Position numbers and translations under genes: made by a program
Part shown: positions 27,308-36,173 of the stretch, one piece after another
Layout of the letters: each line of letters opens with the position of its first letter
Position numbering within the stretch: position 1 is the stretch's first letter
Notes under the pieces: model-generated
What the model saw: only the letters and a program-made list of their open reading frames with translations
What the model was told of the DNA's origin: nothing
The model's database searches: none
Assembly: GCA_036128855.1 (NCBI GenBank)
Contig: JAYYPW010000008.1
Location: 257,501-321,500 of the forward strand
Direction: 5' to 3'
DNA: 64,000 nucleotides
Source: JAYYPW01 sp036128855
Lineage (GTDB): Bacteria > Pseudomonadota > Gammaproteobacteria > Comchoanobacterales > Comchoanobacteraceae

Positions 27308-29197
27308 TTATTTTGATTTTTTCTTAGATTTGCTAAATGGAAAAGCGATATTGAAAATCTTTTTTTTGGGTTTGGCATCATTAACTAGCAAAGCATCCTG
27401 GAGTATCTTAGCATGAGTTCTACGTTGTATAGAGGTACGTAATGGTATGCAATGCGGGCATATGTTCTTTGCTTGCGTATATAACATTTTTATATCTTCG
27501 CGTGATAAAGATATATTTGAAGGGTGCTCTAGGCATGAAAAGAGCGTATTGATTTCTTGTAGTAACTTTCTCTGGTCAGGATTATATTCAGAACGCGAAG
27601 ACAGGTTTTGTATAGAGCGTACTTCTGGATGTGCCACCAAGTTTTCGAAAAGTTGAAATAGCCCAGTATAGTCACCATTTGACTCAAGTGTTCTAAGTAA
27701 AGTGAGATCATCAGCGCCCTTATACAAGATTTGTTGAAGAGTCATATTTTGCATAAGACAAGGAATGACTACATAGTTACGGCATAAAAAAGCTGTGCGT
27801 AAAGCGTTTTGCTGAAGTAGATCGCAGGATTGTATGCTTTTGTCATAGCATGCATATGTTCTTGCTGATGCTAGTAAAGTATTGATATGGTCCTGATTAC
27901 CACTAGTTGCCGCATGATGAAGTGCGCTCATACCTTGAGGGTCTGGTAGACATAAATATTCAGCCACATAATCGTCCTGATAGTAGGATAAATGTTCGAC
28001 TATAGCCTGTATGGCATGTATTGTATTTTCACTTTGTTTCTCAATATCTTCGTTAGTCAATATACTTGTATCTATACCCATTTCGGTAAGAGGTAAAGTG
28101 TTGCTAGAGAGTTGCTGTAAGATGTTTTGACCATTGGAGTTTTTATATAAAAAATGGTCGATAGTGAAGTGCTGCAAAGTAGATATCGCTATATCTATAT
28201 TATCTGTTGCTAATGCTACAAAAATTATTTTATGGAAAAAATCAGGAGCAAGAGGTCTATTTTGGGAGATTGTCCTGAGGGCGACCCAAAAACGGTATTG
28301 TAGATTATCTATCTCTCGATTACTTTGGCTAATAAGTTGGCTTACAGCCTTGAAGAAATGGTCTAAAGGGTAGCCATCTAAAACACGTGCAAGCTCAACA
28401 GCAGTCACAACGTCGTTAGATTCCAAACGGTCGACTATTATGGAAAAAATAGTATTTTTAACCCGTGCAGTAATATCTTTAAGCTTGGCAGTATCAAAAA
28501 TAGCACAGAGAAATCGTAGACTTCCTGGAGCATCATAACAGGCAAGATGTGGGTGTTCAGCATAAGAAGCTAATAAAGTATCCACTGCTTGAGCAAGGTG
28601 TTTTGTCTTTCTAGCAGATAAATTTTCTAGATCTTTTACCCGATATGTTTTCTCATCTCGAACAATTGTTTGAGCAATAGAAGAAAATGTAGCAAGTTTT
28701 TCTTGTAAAAGTGTGACAGTTTTATCATCAAGATCACTATTACGGATAGCTTTATGAGCATAGTTTCTAGATAGAGAGTTTAGATGTATGCCAAGCAGGA
28801 AAGTTTTCTTAGTCGATAAGAGACCAAATACTTTTGGATTCTGTACGACCTGGCCATAGTTATTTAGTTTAAGATGCCAGTCTTTCACTCCTTTTTTTCT
28901 CCTAGAGTGTTGGTATTTCCCACTAAGATTATAAGTATAGCTAGATTGTCGATGAACAGCGATATTAAGCATATTTTTATATGATAATGAACAAGTGTCT
29001 CCAACTTTTAAATTCGTTACTGTAGAAACGGCAGTTTTATTTGTCACAAAGGCGTCTTTTAAAACTTGCAATGCTTGAGGGGAGAGATGATAACCTAAAT
29101 CAGATAATGCTTTTTCTGAGAGTGTCTGGAGTAAGGCACATTGAAAGATAATGGCATGGATATCAGCGTGATGACTATCTTCGAATGTATATATCAT
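27308..29197 (-). CDS. Ankyrin-repeat protein related to the kinase-like family, island paralogue 3
   Basis: The first 200 residues align by pattern with the kinase-like neighbours: the small N-terminal helical domain (CALLQTLSEKALSDLGYHLS), then VKDWHLKLNNYGQVVQNPK and YRVKDLENLS. No catalytic loop follows. The rest is alpha-helical, with at least one clear ankyrin repeat (DPQGMSALHHAATSGNQDHINTLL, about residue 415-440) and degenerate ones beside it. The C-terminus is strongly basic (KSKKKSK). The ATG overlaps the stop of paralogue 4 by 4 bases (ATGA), so the two are probably translated together. Likely a host-interaction protein; function unknown. Confidence 0.58.
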   Translation of the reverse strand: MIYTFEDSHHADIHAIIFQCALLQTLSEKALSDLGYHLSPQALQVLKDAFVTNKTAVSTVTNLKVGDTCSLSYKNMLNIAVHRQSSYTYNLSGKYQHSRRKKGVKDWHLKLNNYGQVVQNPKVFGLLSTKKTFLLGIHLNSLSRNYAHKAIRNSDLDDKTVTLLQEKLATFSSIAQTIVRDEKTYRVKDLENLSARKTKHLAQAVDTLLASYAEHPHLACYDAPGSLRFLCAIFDTAKLKDITARVKNTIFSIIVDRLESNDVVTAVELARVLDGYPLDHFFKAVSQLISQSNREIDNLQYRFWVALRTISQNRPLAPDFFHKIIFVALATDNIDIAISTLQHFTIDHFLYKNSNGQNILQQLSSNTLPLTEMGIDTSILTNEDIEKQSENTIHAIQAIVEHLSYYQDDYVAEYLCLPDPQGMSALHHAATSGNQDHINTLLASARTYACYDKSIQSCDLLQQNALRTAFLCRNYVVIPCLMQNMTLQQILYKGADDLTLLRTLESNGDYTGLFQLFENLVAHPEVRSIQNLSSRSEYNPDQRKLLQEINTLFSCLEHPSNISLSREDIKMLYTQAKNICPHCIPLRTSIQRRTHAKILQDALLVNDAKPKKKIFNIAFPFSKSKKKSK

Positions 29198-31485
29198 CTA
29201 TTGCCCTCACGCTTAAAAGTAGAGGGGAGAATAAAAGATGTAGATTTTGGCTGAGCAGATTCTAGTATTTTTCGAAGTTTTACATTAGCATCCAGCACAA
29301 CACTGCTTTCTAATCCAGGAAAACTGGATTTTTCAGATAAGATAGCCACCGCATGAGATAAATCAGTAATATTATCTGAAGAGAGGGCATTGGTCATTTT
29401 TATTGCATTATTGGAGTGCTTTCTAAAGAAACGGTAAATTTGCAAAAAAGCTTGTACTCTTTGCTGCATGTTCTGACAGGAAGTGAATATTTTTTTATTA
29501 TTTTTAGCCATAGGGCTCGTCATTAATTCAGAAAATATTTGTTCAAAAGTAAGCAGCTTGGCCTCAGAACTAAAATCAATGATTGGGCTATCAGTAGGTA
29601 CAGGAAGAGGCAACTGACCACAAGAAAAATTATCAGATGTAGGAAGAATACAATGTTCAATGATCGCTGCTTGCATGCGTGTGTATTCATCAACAGAGAA
29701 TCCATGATCGTGAGTATATTTACGTAAATCTTTTAGAGCATACTGAATAGTTAAAATATTTGCTGAGGTTTGTTCAAGAGTGGCTTTACTTGTGATATCA
29801 AATGGTAGATGACCCGAAAGAAGTTGCTGTAGGATATCTAAATTCTTAAATTGCTGTCGCAAAATTCGATAGGATGATTTAAGAGAAGATTCTTGTGGCA
29901 GTAATTGATACGTATCAATCAGCGAAAACAGCTTTTTAAGATCCTGGCTATCTTTAGCAGACATATAAATACCAAAAGATGCCAGTTTTTCAAGAATTTT
30001 ATAGGATTTATTAATGGCATGTTGTTTTTTTGGGTTGGTGATTTCTCGAGCCCAATTCCATGTGGATTGATAAAAACGCGTGTGTAGATGTTTGGCTATA
30101 TCACGAAACAAAATTTGTTCTGTAGTTTTATTTGGCCCTGACAAATTACCTTGAGTATTTAAATGCAGTTCAAGATTACGCGATGGTCGAGCGCGATAAG
30201 TAAAGCCACTGGGTTTTTTCGCCATAATCTTTTCAAAAAAACGCTTACGTAGATGTGAAACTGTAAGATAGTCAGGCCAGCTGGAAGTTTGATGGGCTTT
30301 TTTCTTGTCTAGAATAATCTTGTCAAATAGCTTATCTAATCTTTCGCGGATAAAACGCCGAAAAATTTTTACTGTTCGATCTACTTCTTCATTTTGAACG
30401 CCAAGCGAAAAACAATGAACTTGTTGATACAGGCAATATAAGTAGCCATAGTAATCTAAGGCATGGCTGTACCTAGGTTCAGTTAACTGTAAGTCATACA
30501 ATATCTGGTTTATTTCCTTGTAGTTATACTCACAAAATTTTAGAATAAGAATTATTTTTTCTCGCGTATCTCCAAATATATCTAAGGAAGGATACGGAGA
30601 AGATATGCCCGGTGTTTTCATTATTCTACCAAACCTATCACCTAGTAGAAAAGGTTGCACTTTTTGATCAGATGGAGGGAGATCAATCAGAGAAAAATTC
30701 CAAGAATCTGCTTTTTTCTTGACGCAAATATTCAATAATTTTACATCACCATGCACTAAGCCAGATTTATGTAGGGCGTGAATTTGTGTGCCAACTTGAT
30801 CCATAAAAGAAGCGATATACCCCATAAAGCTATGAGCAGATGCGATATTCAGCAGAGCAAGATTTTGCGTAACATCAGTGCCTTTATGAATATCAATGAC
30901 ACGATAATTATTATTCCGACTAGTTGGGGTATTTGAAGTGACTGTTTGCAAGCATAATCCACCTTGTTTAGTAAGACTAGTGATCTCATTATCAGTAAAC
31001 TGATATGCAGGATTAGACCTAGATTTATATGAAACCACAGGAGAAAACTGTAGTGTATTTTTCTCATCTAGATGAATAGCAACGTGATCTGTGACAATTT
31101 TCTCACCACCAATTTTTTTAGGTCTTTTTTGTGTTTTCTCAACATTAGTGTCGTTTAGAGGTCTGACTAATATACTGTAGCTAGACTGTTCGAGATCATA
31201 AAGGACGGAAAAGTTTAGATGTAAATCTTTGCGAGTATCTTTTATGTAGTGCGCTATGTGTGAATGGATCTTGCTGGACGTACTATCATCGGTATGTTGT
31301 GACAATTGAACTATGGCTCGAGTGTTTTTAGGACGATGAATTTGTTCAAGCATCCAAGTAATATCATTTTTGCGCAGGCCAAAAGCTTCTTTCAATGTGC
31401 TACTTAAATCATCTCGATAATAAGACATTGATAGTTGTACCAGTAAGGTTTTAAGGTTGCCAGGAAGTTCTTCTTGATGCTGCAT
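29194..31485 (-). CDS. Divergent protein-kinase-like protein, island paralogue 4
   Basis: From the preferred ATG at 31485 (a GTG at 31521 would add 12 residues) the protein has 763 residues. The catalytic loop is HGDVKLLN (H245-N252) in LHKSGLVHGDVK. The metal-binding aspartate is in SLIDLP (D268), and helix F is ALDYYGYLYCLYQQ. Shared family segments are the N-terminal domain, YSILVRPLND ... KKIGGEK, and WPDYLTVSHLRKRFF. The C-terminal 350 residues are helical without recognisable repeats. It overlaps paralogue 3 downstream by 4 bases. HGD instead of HRD is typical of non-RD kinases and of small-molecule kinases, so the substrate could be other than protein. Confidence 0.6.
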   Translation of the reverse strand: MQHQEELPGNLKTLLVQLSMSYYRDDLSSTLKEAFGLRKNDITWMLEQIHRPKNTRAIVQLSQHTDDSTSSKIHSHIAHYIKDTRKDLHLNFSVLYDLEQSSYSILVRPLNDTNVEKTQKRPKKIGGEKIVTDHVAIHLDEKNTLQFSPVVSYKSRSNPAYQFTDNEITSLTKQGGLCLQTVTSNTPTSRNNNYRVIDIHKGTDVTQNLALLNIASAHSFMGYIASFMDQVGTQIHALHKSGLVHGDVKLLNICVKKKADSWNFSLIDLPPSDQKVQPFLLGDRFGRIMKTPGISSPYPSLDIFGDTREKIILILKFCEYNYKEINQILYDLQLTEPRYSHALDYYGYLYCLYQQVHCFSLGVQNEEVDRTVKIFRRFIRERLDKLFDKIILDKKKAHQTSSWPDYLTVSHLRKRFFEKIMAKKPSGFTYRARPSRNLELHLNTQGNLSGPNKTTEQILFRDIAKHLHTRFYQSTWNWAREITNPKKQHAINKSYKILEKLASFGIYMSAKDSQDLKKLFSLIDTYQLLPQESSLKSSYRILRQQFKNLDILQQLLSGHLPFDITSKATLEQTSANILTIQYALKDLRKYTHDHGFSVDEYTRMQAAIIEHCILPTSDNFSCGQLPLPVPTDSPIIDFSSEAKLLTFEQIFSELMTSPMAKNNKKIFTSCQNMQQRVQAFLQIYRFFRKHSNNAIKMTNALSSDNITDLSHAVAILSEKSSFPGLESSVVLDANVKLRKILESAQPKSTSFILPSTFKREGNR

Positions 31486-31621
31486 ATATATTTTTATATT
31501 AATTATTAATGCATATAGCACATAAATGACAGTCTGATAGTTTTTTTATTAGATAAATATATACCCATGGGATTGATAACTAAAGATAGAACCAAACCAC
31601 ATAATGGGGGGATTTTCTTGA

Positions 31622-31649
31622 TTGCCTTCCGGCACAGATACCGTATAAT
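31622..31649 (+). promoter_or_regulatory. Sigma-70-type promoter of the DUF2608 gene
   Basis: TTGCCT (31622-31627), a 16-base spacer, and a perfect TATAAT (31644-31649), 27 bases before the preferred ATG. Confidence 0.5.
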
Positions 31650-31676
31650 TAAAAATTCTCCTATTTGATCTCCAGA

Positions 31677-32570
31677 ATGTTTAAAAAGATTTATTGTATT
31701 TGTGCCGCTATGCTAGCTTCGTCAGCTTGCATATATGCAGACTCGCATATCAACACAAAAAATTGGCAAGAAGTACTCACAAGCGTTGAGAATACAACAC
31801 AAATACCTGAGCAAACCCTAATTTTATTTGATGTCAACGATGTATTGATTGCACCGACTGATATTATATTGAGCAAATATCATCGCCAGGAGGCTATAGA
31901 TAAGATTAAAAAAATCCACAAAATCGAGCAAAACGAAGCACAACCAGGGGTGCATCCGGTGCTTCGAGAAGATCTTGAAGTAACTAAAACTTTTATGGAT
32001 ATCTGGACAAAGACGCATATTGATGTTGTAGATCAAGATGGGCCACAAGCGATCCAGGCATTACAGGAAAAAGGGTATAACGTAATGGGATTAACTAATG
32101 GCATAACAGGATCCATAGGTGGAATCACTAATATGGTAGGGTATCGGTCTGACGAACTTTATCGGCTTGGTTATACTTTCAAGGGGCCAAACGGGCTCGG
32201 GAAAATACCACTAGGCACAGCTGTGGCTGTTGGAAATGGAGCTCCTATCTATCAAGATGGTATTATTTATACAGCAGGGCAAGCAAAAGGGCCTGTGTTA
32301 GATACTTTTTTGCAAAAATCACATATTAAACCTAATAAAATAATCTTAGTGGATGACAAAAAGGGCAATTTAGATTCAGTAGCCACATTCTGTCGTAAGC
32401 ATGGTATAGACTTTGTAGGTATAGAATTTAATGCATTAGCGGGCCAGCAGAAATATGTAAGTTACGATAAAAAAATAGGTGCTTGTCAATTTGAGCATTA
32501 CCAAAAATATCATCAGTGGCTATCAGATCAAGACATTGCCAAAACAGCGTGCTTTCGCAAAAGCGTTTAA
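31677..32570 (+). CDS. DUF2608 family secreted HAD-like protein
   Basis: A signal peptide (residues 1-21, MFKKIYCICAAMLASSACIYA) precedes a HAD-like fold. Motif I is ILFDVNDVLIAP (D52, N54), and the motif IV region is IILVDDKKGNLDSV. The whole pattern matches DUF2608, a family known from Rickettsia, Legionella and chlamydia-like bacteria. The second aspartate of the usual DxDxT is Asn here, so phosphatase activity is doubtful. A TTG at 31665 in frame is less likely than the ATG at 31677. The TPR gene follows after 74 bases and may be co-transcribed. Predicted location is periplasm or outside. Confidence 0.75.
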   Translation: MFKKIYCICAAMLASSACIYADSHINTKNWQEVLTSVENTTQIPEQTLILFDVNDVLIAPTDIILSKYHRQEAIDKIKKIHKIEQNEAQPGVHPVLREDLEVTKTFMDIWTKTHIDVVDQDGPQAIQALQEKGYNVMGLTNGITGSIGGITNMVGYRSDELYRLGYTFKGPNGLGKIPLGTAVAVGNGAPIYQDGIIYTAGQAKGPVLDTFLQKSHIKPNKIILVDDKKGNLDSVATFCRKHGIDFVGIEFNALAGQQKYVSYDKKIGACQFEHYQKYHQWLSDQDIAKTACFRKSV

Positions 32571-32644
32571 GCAGAAGAAGGGGTTTCAATTATTAATAGA
32601 TTAATTTATACTTAAACAACTCATCAATCATACAGGAACTAACG

Positions 32645-33307
32645 ATGAAAAACTGGATAAGCAAAGCTCAAGCTTGTAATCTTGTCATCTTCACGAGTAT
32701 ATTTGCACAATGCTCAGCCTATGATCATGTCAAGCCAGTGATGATTAGAGGTTCTTCTACTCAACAGGCGGTTTTTATACCACCTTCACTGCAAGATATA
32801 GCTACGCCTGCAGCAGTGAATAGAGGCCCAGGGACGCTACAAGATGTGGTAGCGCTTCTAAAAAAAGGCGATGAGACCAAAGACAAAGTTTATTATCAAC
32901 AAGCTCTAGGTATACTACAGAGAATAAAGCAACTACCAGTTTTCCCAAGTAAAAAATATAGTAAAGCAGATTTTTATAATTTTTTTGGCTATGCCACACA
33001 AATGTTATCTAAAACCCGCTCAGAATATATGACAGCTGAGGACTTTTACCGCAAAGCACTTCTTATCAATCCTGAGCATATTCAAGCTAACAAAAACCTA
33101 GGTAAATTATATGCAGACCTATACCGAATCACAGGTAGAGAGAAATTCTTACACAGCGCAAATGAACGGGCTGATATGTTAAGCAAGTTATTCTCTCGAA
33201 CAGAAAAAGCTTTAATGTCGCTAAGAAATGATATCAACAGTTTCTCTGAAGATGGTGTAGAAGACGTTTTAGATCCGGACTCAGACTGGTATAACACAAG
33301 CTTCTAG
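32645..33307 (+). CDS. Secreted TPR-containing protein, unknown function
   Basis: A signal peptide of about 24 residues (ends FAQCSA-Y) is followed by a short Pro-rich part and a helical domain. TPR-like motifs are visible at about 125-165 (AEDFYRKALLINPEHIQANKNLGKLYADLY). The C-terminus is acidic (EDVLDPDSDW). AGGA precedes the ATG at the right distance. It follows the DUF2608 gene on the same strand and may act with it in the periplasm, but there is no direct evidence. Confidence 0.6.
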   Translation: MKNWISKAQACNLVIFTSIFAQCSAYDHVKPVMIRGSSTQQAVFIPPSLQDIATPAAVNRGPGTLQDVVALLKKGDETKDKVYYQQALGILQRIKQLPVFPSKKYSKADFYNFFGYATQMLSKTRSEYMTAEDFYRKALLINPEHIQANKNLGKLYADLYRITGREKFLHSANERADMLSKLFSRTEKALMSLRNDINSFSEDGVEDVLDPDSDWYNTSF

Positions 33308-33382
33308 CACTTTATGTGATAAATAACAAATCTATTTTTGTTTACACGATACATCGTGTCTGTGTTTAAGCCCAGTACAACT

Positions 33383-33694
33383 TTATAAGCCTAAAATATC
33401 GCCTAATTGCATAGCAACAGATTGATCACCTTCGATGGTAAGAAGGCCCTGGAAGAACGCATCCATGCCAGTAAGCGTACCATCTTGAATTTGACTAAAG
33501 GTGTCTTGGGACATAGTCAAGGTGACATCTGCTTCACGGTCAGAATTATCCACGGTGTTGGTAGTTTGCGTGCCATCAAGAAAAATAACACCCAAGTCTC
33601 CTAACACAAACTTTACTGTATGACCAAACGGAACCTGTCCAGAAAGTTTTTCTTGAAGTTTTGTCGTGATTTCTGCCAGTGAATGTGTTGTCAT
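33383..33694 (-). CDS. SCP2 sterol-transfer-domain protein
   Basis: From the ATG at 33694 (GAGGAC upstream) the 103-residue protein is one SCP2 domain: a VKFVLGDLGVIFLDG strand pair, then ADVTLTMSQDTFSQIQDGTLTGMDAFFQG and LTIEGDQSVAMQLGDIL. These domains bind lipids or fatty acyl groups; bacterial members are poorly characterised. An upstream ATG at 33733 lacks a ribosome binding site and is rejected. It is divergent from lpdA and closes the accessory island. Confidence 0.85.
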   Translation of the reverse strand: MTTHSLAEITTKLQEKLSGQVPFGHTVKFVLGDLGVIFLDGTQTTNTVDNSDREADVTLTMSQDTFSQIQDGTLTGMDAFFQGLLTIEGDQSVAMQLGDILGL

Positions 33695-33842
33695 GTGGGG
33701 TCCTCTTATGTCTGTAATGCAGTTGTAGACCATGAAATACTATTTGTCAAATAATATTCTTAAGGAAAGAAAAGGTTGCTAGAAATTAGCTAATGATTCA
33801 TGCATAATGAGCGATAAGAAACGGACGGTTGGAGATATTATC

Positions 33843-35303
33843 ATGTCACAAAAAAAGAGCACGCAATGCTTGGTACTTGGAAGTGGCCCTGGTGGCTATG
33901 CTGCTGCATTTCGTGCGGCTGATCTAGGTATGCAAGTAACCTTGGTGGAGAAGTTTGAAACCTTGGGTGGCGTGTGTCTAAATGTTGGGTGTATCCCGTC
34001 TAAAGCACTTCTACACGTCGCAGAAGTAGTCAACGAGGCAGGTCAGCACGAGAAAATGGGAATAAAAACTAGTAAGCCTGAACTAGAGATTCCCAAAGTG
34101 CAAAAGTTTAAAGAACAAACCGTAAGTAAGCTGACTAAGGGACTTGATATGTTGGCGAAAAAAAGAAAGGTCGAGGTTGTGCATGGCCTAGGTCATTTCG
34201 AAGATAAACATACGTTGGCAGTGATCGCACAAAACGGAGAAAAAACAGAAATACAATTCGAATCCTGTATCATTGCTACAGGCTCAAAACCAGTCCATTT
34301 GCCTTTTTTACCGGATGACCCACGAGTAGTAAATTCTACCGGTGCATTAAAATTGTCTATCACCACTGGCAAAATGCTCGTGATTGGAGGAGGTATCATC
34401 GGCTGTGAAATGGCAACCGTGTATAACGCGATGGGGATGGAGGTCCATGTCGTTGAAATGACTGGGCAAATTATGCCAGGAGCAGATTTAGACTTAGTCA
34501 AGCCTTGTCAAAAGATGTTAGAAAAGCGTGGTGTGACATTTCATGTGAATACTAAAGTTGAGAGTGCAAAAGCAAGTAAGAAAGGGATTAGTGTCCAGTT
34601 TACAGGCAATGACAAATTAGAGGGCGAGCAGTTATTTGATTTAGTTCTAGAATCGGTAGGTAGAAAACCCAATACAGCAGGCTTGAATCTCGACCAGGCA
34701 GGCGTTGAAGTAGATGCAAGGGGGTATATTACTGTAGACGCAAGATATTTACGCACTAGCCAGCCTCATATCTATGCTGTGGGGGATATAATCGGTGATC
34801 CAATGCTTGCGCATAAAGCGACAGCACAAGGCCGGATAGCTGCAGAGTTAGTCGCAGGCGAAAAAGTTGCCTACGATACGGTAGTTATACCCAATGTCGC
34901 TTACACAGACCCAGAAGTTGCATGGGTAGGGAAAACCCAGCAGCACTGTAAAGAGGAAGGTTTAGAGGTAGAGATGGGCGTTTTCCCATGGGCAGCTAAT
35001 GGTCGATCACTCTGTATAGGACGTGATGAAGGTTGTACAAAAATTATCACAGACGCCAATACAGGAAGAATCATTGGTGCAGGAATTGTAGGACGCCATG
35101 CCGGGGATTTAATTGCAGAACTGGGACTTGCTATAGAGATGGGTTGTGATATTGAAGATGTAGCTTTGACAGTCCATGCCCATCCAACATTAGCAGAAAC
35201 AGTTGGTATGGCAGCAGAAGCCTGTGAGGGAACCTTAACCGATTTATATATGCCTAAACCAAAGCCTAAATTCAAAAAAAATCATGAGGCTATTTCAAGT
35301 TAG
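33843..35303 (+). CDS. lpdA: Dihydrolipoamide dehydrogenase (E3)
   Basis: Flavoprotein that reoxidises dihydrolipoyl groups of the pyruvate and 2-oxoglutarate dehydrogenase complexes. The start at 33843 has GGAG 8 bases upstream and puts the redox cysteines of GGVCLNVGCIPSK at C45 and C50, as in E. coli Lpd. An ATG at 33807 would add 12 residues and has no Shine-Dalgarno. FAD motif GSGPGGYAAAF, NAD motif IGGGIIGCEMA, YAVGDI and the dimer-interface HAHPTLAET are intact. Length is 486. It normally follows aceF; here about 11 kb of accessory genes intervene, so it needs its own promoter. Confidence 0.96.
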   Translation: MSQKKSTQCLVLGSGPGGYAAAFRAADLGMQVTLVEKFETLGGVCLNVGCIPSKALLHVAEVVNEAGQHEKMGIKTSKPELEIPKVQKFKEQTVSKLTKGLDMLAKKRKVEVVHGLGHFEDKHTLAVIAQNGEKTEIQFESCIIATGSKPVHLPFLPDDPRVVNSTGALKLSITTGKMLVIGGGIIGCEMATVYNAMGMEVHVVEMTGQIMPGADLDLVKPCQKMLEKRGVTFHVNTKVESAKASKKGISVQFTGNDKLEGEQLFDLVLESVGRKPNTAGLNLDQAGVEVDARGYITVDARYLRTSQPHIYAVGDIIGDPMLAHKATAQGRIAAELVAGEKVAYDTVVIPNVAYTDPEVAWVGKTQQHCKEEGLEVEMGVFPWAANGRSLCIGRDEGCTKIITDANTGRIIGAGIVGRHAGDLIAELGLAIEMGCDIEDVALTVHAHPTLAETVGMAAEACEGTLTDLYMPKPKPKFKKNHEAISS

Positions 35304-35415
35304 TCCTATAATCATCGCATGGCTTAAGCCAATCATAGAGTTACGCTATTAATTAGATGTTCTAGTAAACAACGGTATGGTTTTTATAGAAATTTCTTAG
35401 TACTCTATTTTTCCC

Positions 35416-36162
35416 ATGGATTGGCAAAAAATATTACTAAAAATACTATGCAGATATTGGGATTGGCGAGATAGCTTATTTAACAAAAAATGTTTATCTT
35501 GTCGAGGGAAGCCTGCTCAGCATAGGCTATATTTACTTTGTTCAAGATGTTTTGAAGATGCGTGTCTAACAATAGCACAGTGTCAGTTTTGTGCGGTAGA
35601 TTTGCCAAGTGGAGGGGAGATATGTGGGTTATGTGTGCAAAGAAAAATGAATAACCAACCAACGATAGTGCGTGCAGGGTTTGCATACCAAGGAGAAGTT
35701 AAACAGCGTATTATTGATTTGAAGTTTAATTATTGTTTTCTCCAGGCGCGAGTTCTAGCAGCGATGCTCGTTGCAAATATGCAAAATAGAGGTGCAATAA
35801 ATAAGTTCGATGCAGTAATCGCTGTCCCTATGTATTGGACTAAAGTAGCAGATAGGGGATATAACCAGGCTGAAATCTTAGCAAAATGGGTTGCTTCATT
35901 ACTACAAATACCACACATAGCACATGCACTTATCAAGTATAAAAATACTAAACCACAGCAAGGTATGGACAAAAAATCGAGAAATAAAAATATACGAAAT
36001 ACTATTCGGGCAAAATCGGTAGTGACCGGTAAATATATTTTATTACTAGATGATGTATTAACTACAGGGGCAACAATATCAACTTGTGCCAGAATGTGTT
36101 ATCAAGCAGGCGCAAAAAAAGTAGAGGTATGGGTAGTAGCAAGAACTTTGTCACCATCGTAA
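35416..36162 (+). CDS. ComF/GntX family phosphoribosyltransferase-like protein
   Basis: The N-terminal 95 residues hold a zinc-ribbon-like set of cysteine pairs (CLSC, CSRC, CQFC, CGLC). The C-terminal domain has the PRPP-binding signature LLLDDVLTTGATI and AVPMYWTKVADRGYNQAE. ComF proteins act in DNA uptake in competent bacteria; GntX is the E. coli homologue with an unclear role. In E. coli gntX is next to bioH, and here it is convergent with a BioH-like hydrolase, which supports the orthology. Confidence 0.88.
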   Translation: MDWQKILLKILCRYWDWRDSLFNKKCLSCRGKPAQHRLYLLCSRCFEDACLTIAQCQFCAVDLPSGGEICGLCVQRKMNNQPTIVRAGFAYQGEVKQRIIDLKFNYCFLQARVLAAMLVANMQNRGAINKFDAVIAVPMYWTKVADRGYNQAEILAKWVASLLQIPHIAHALIKYKNTKPQQGMDKKSRNKNIRNTIRAKSVVTGKYILLLDDVLTTGATISTCARMCYQAGAKKVEVWVVARTLSPS

Positions 36163-36173
36163 GAAAATGATGT

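Noticed and set aside
33807..33842. Earlier ATG for lpdA
   Set aside because: No ribosome binding site; the ATG at 33843 has GGAG and places the redox cysteines at the usual positions.
22909..33842. Possible mobile element carrying the accessory island
   Set aside because: No transposase, integrase, terminal inverted repeats or tRNA attachment site seen at either edge.
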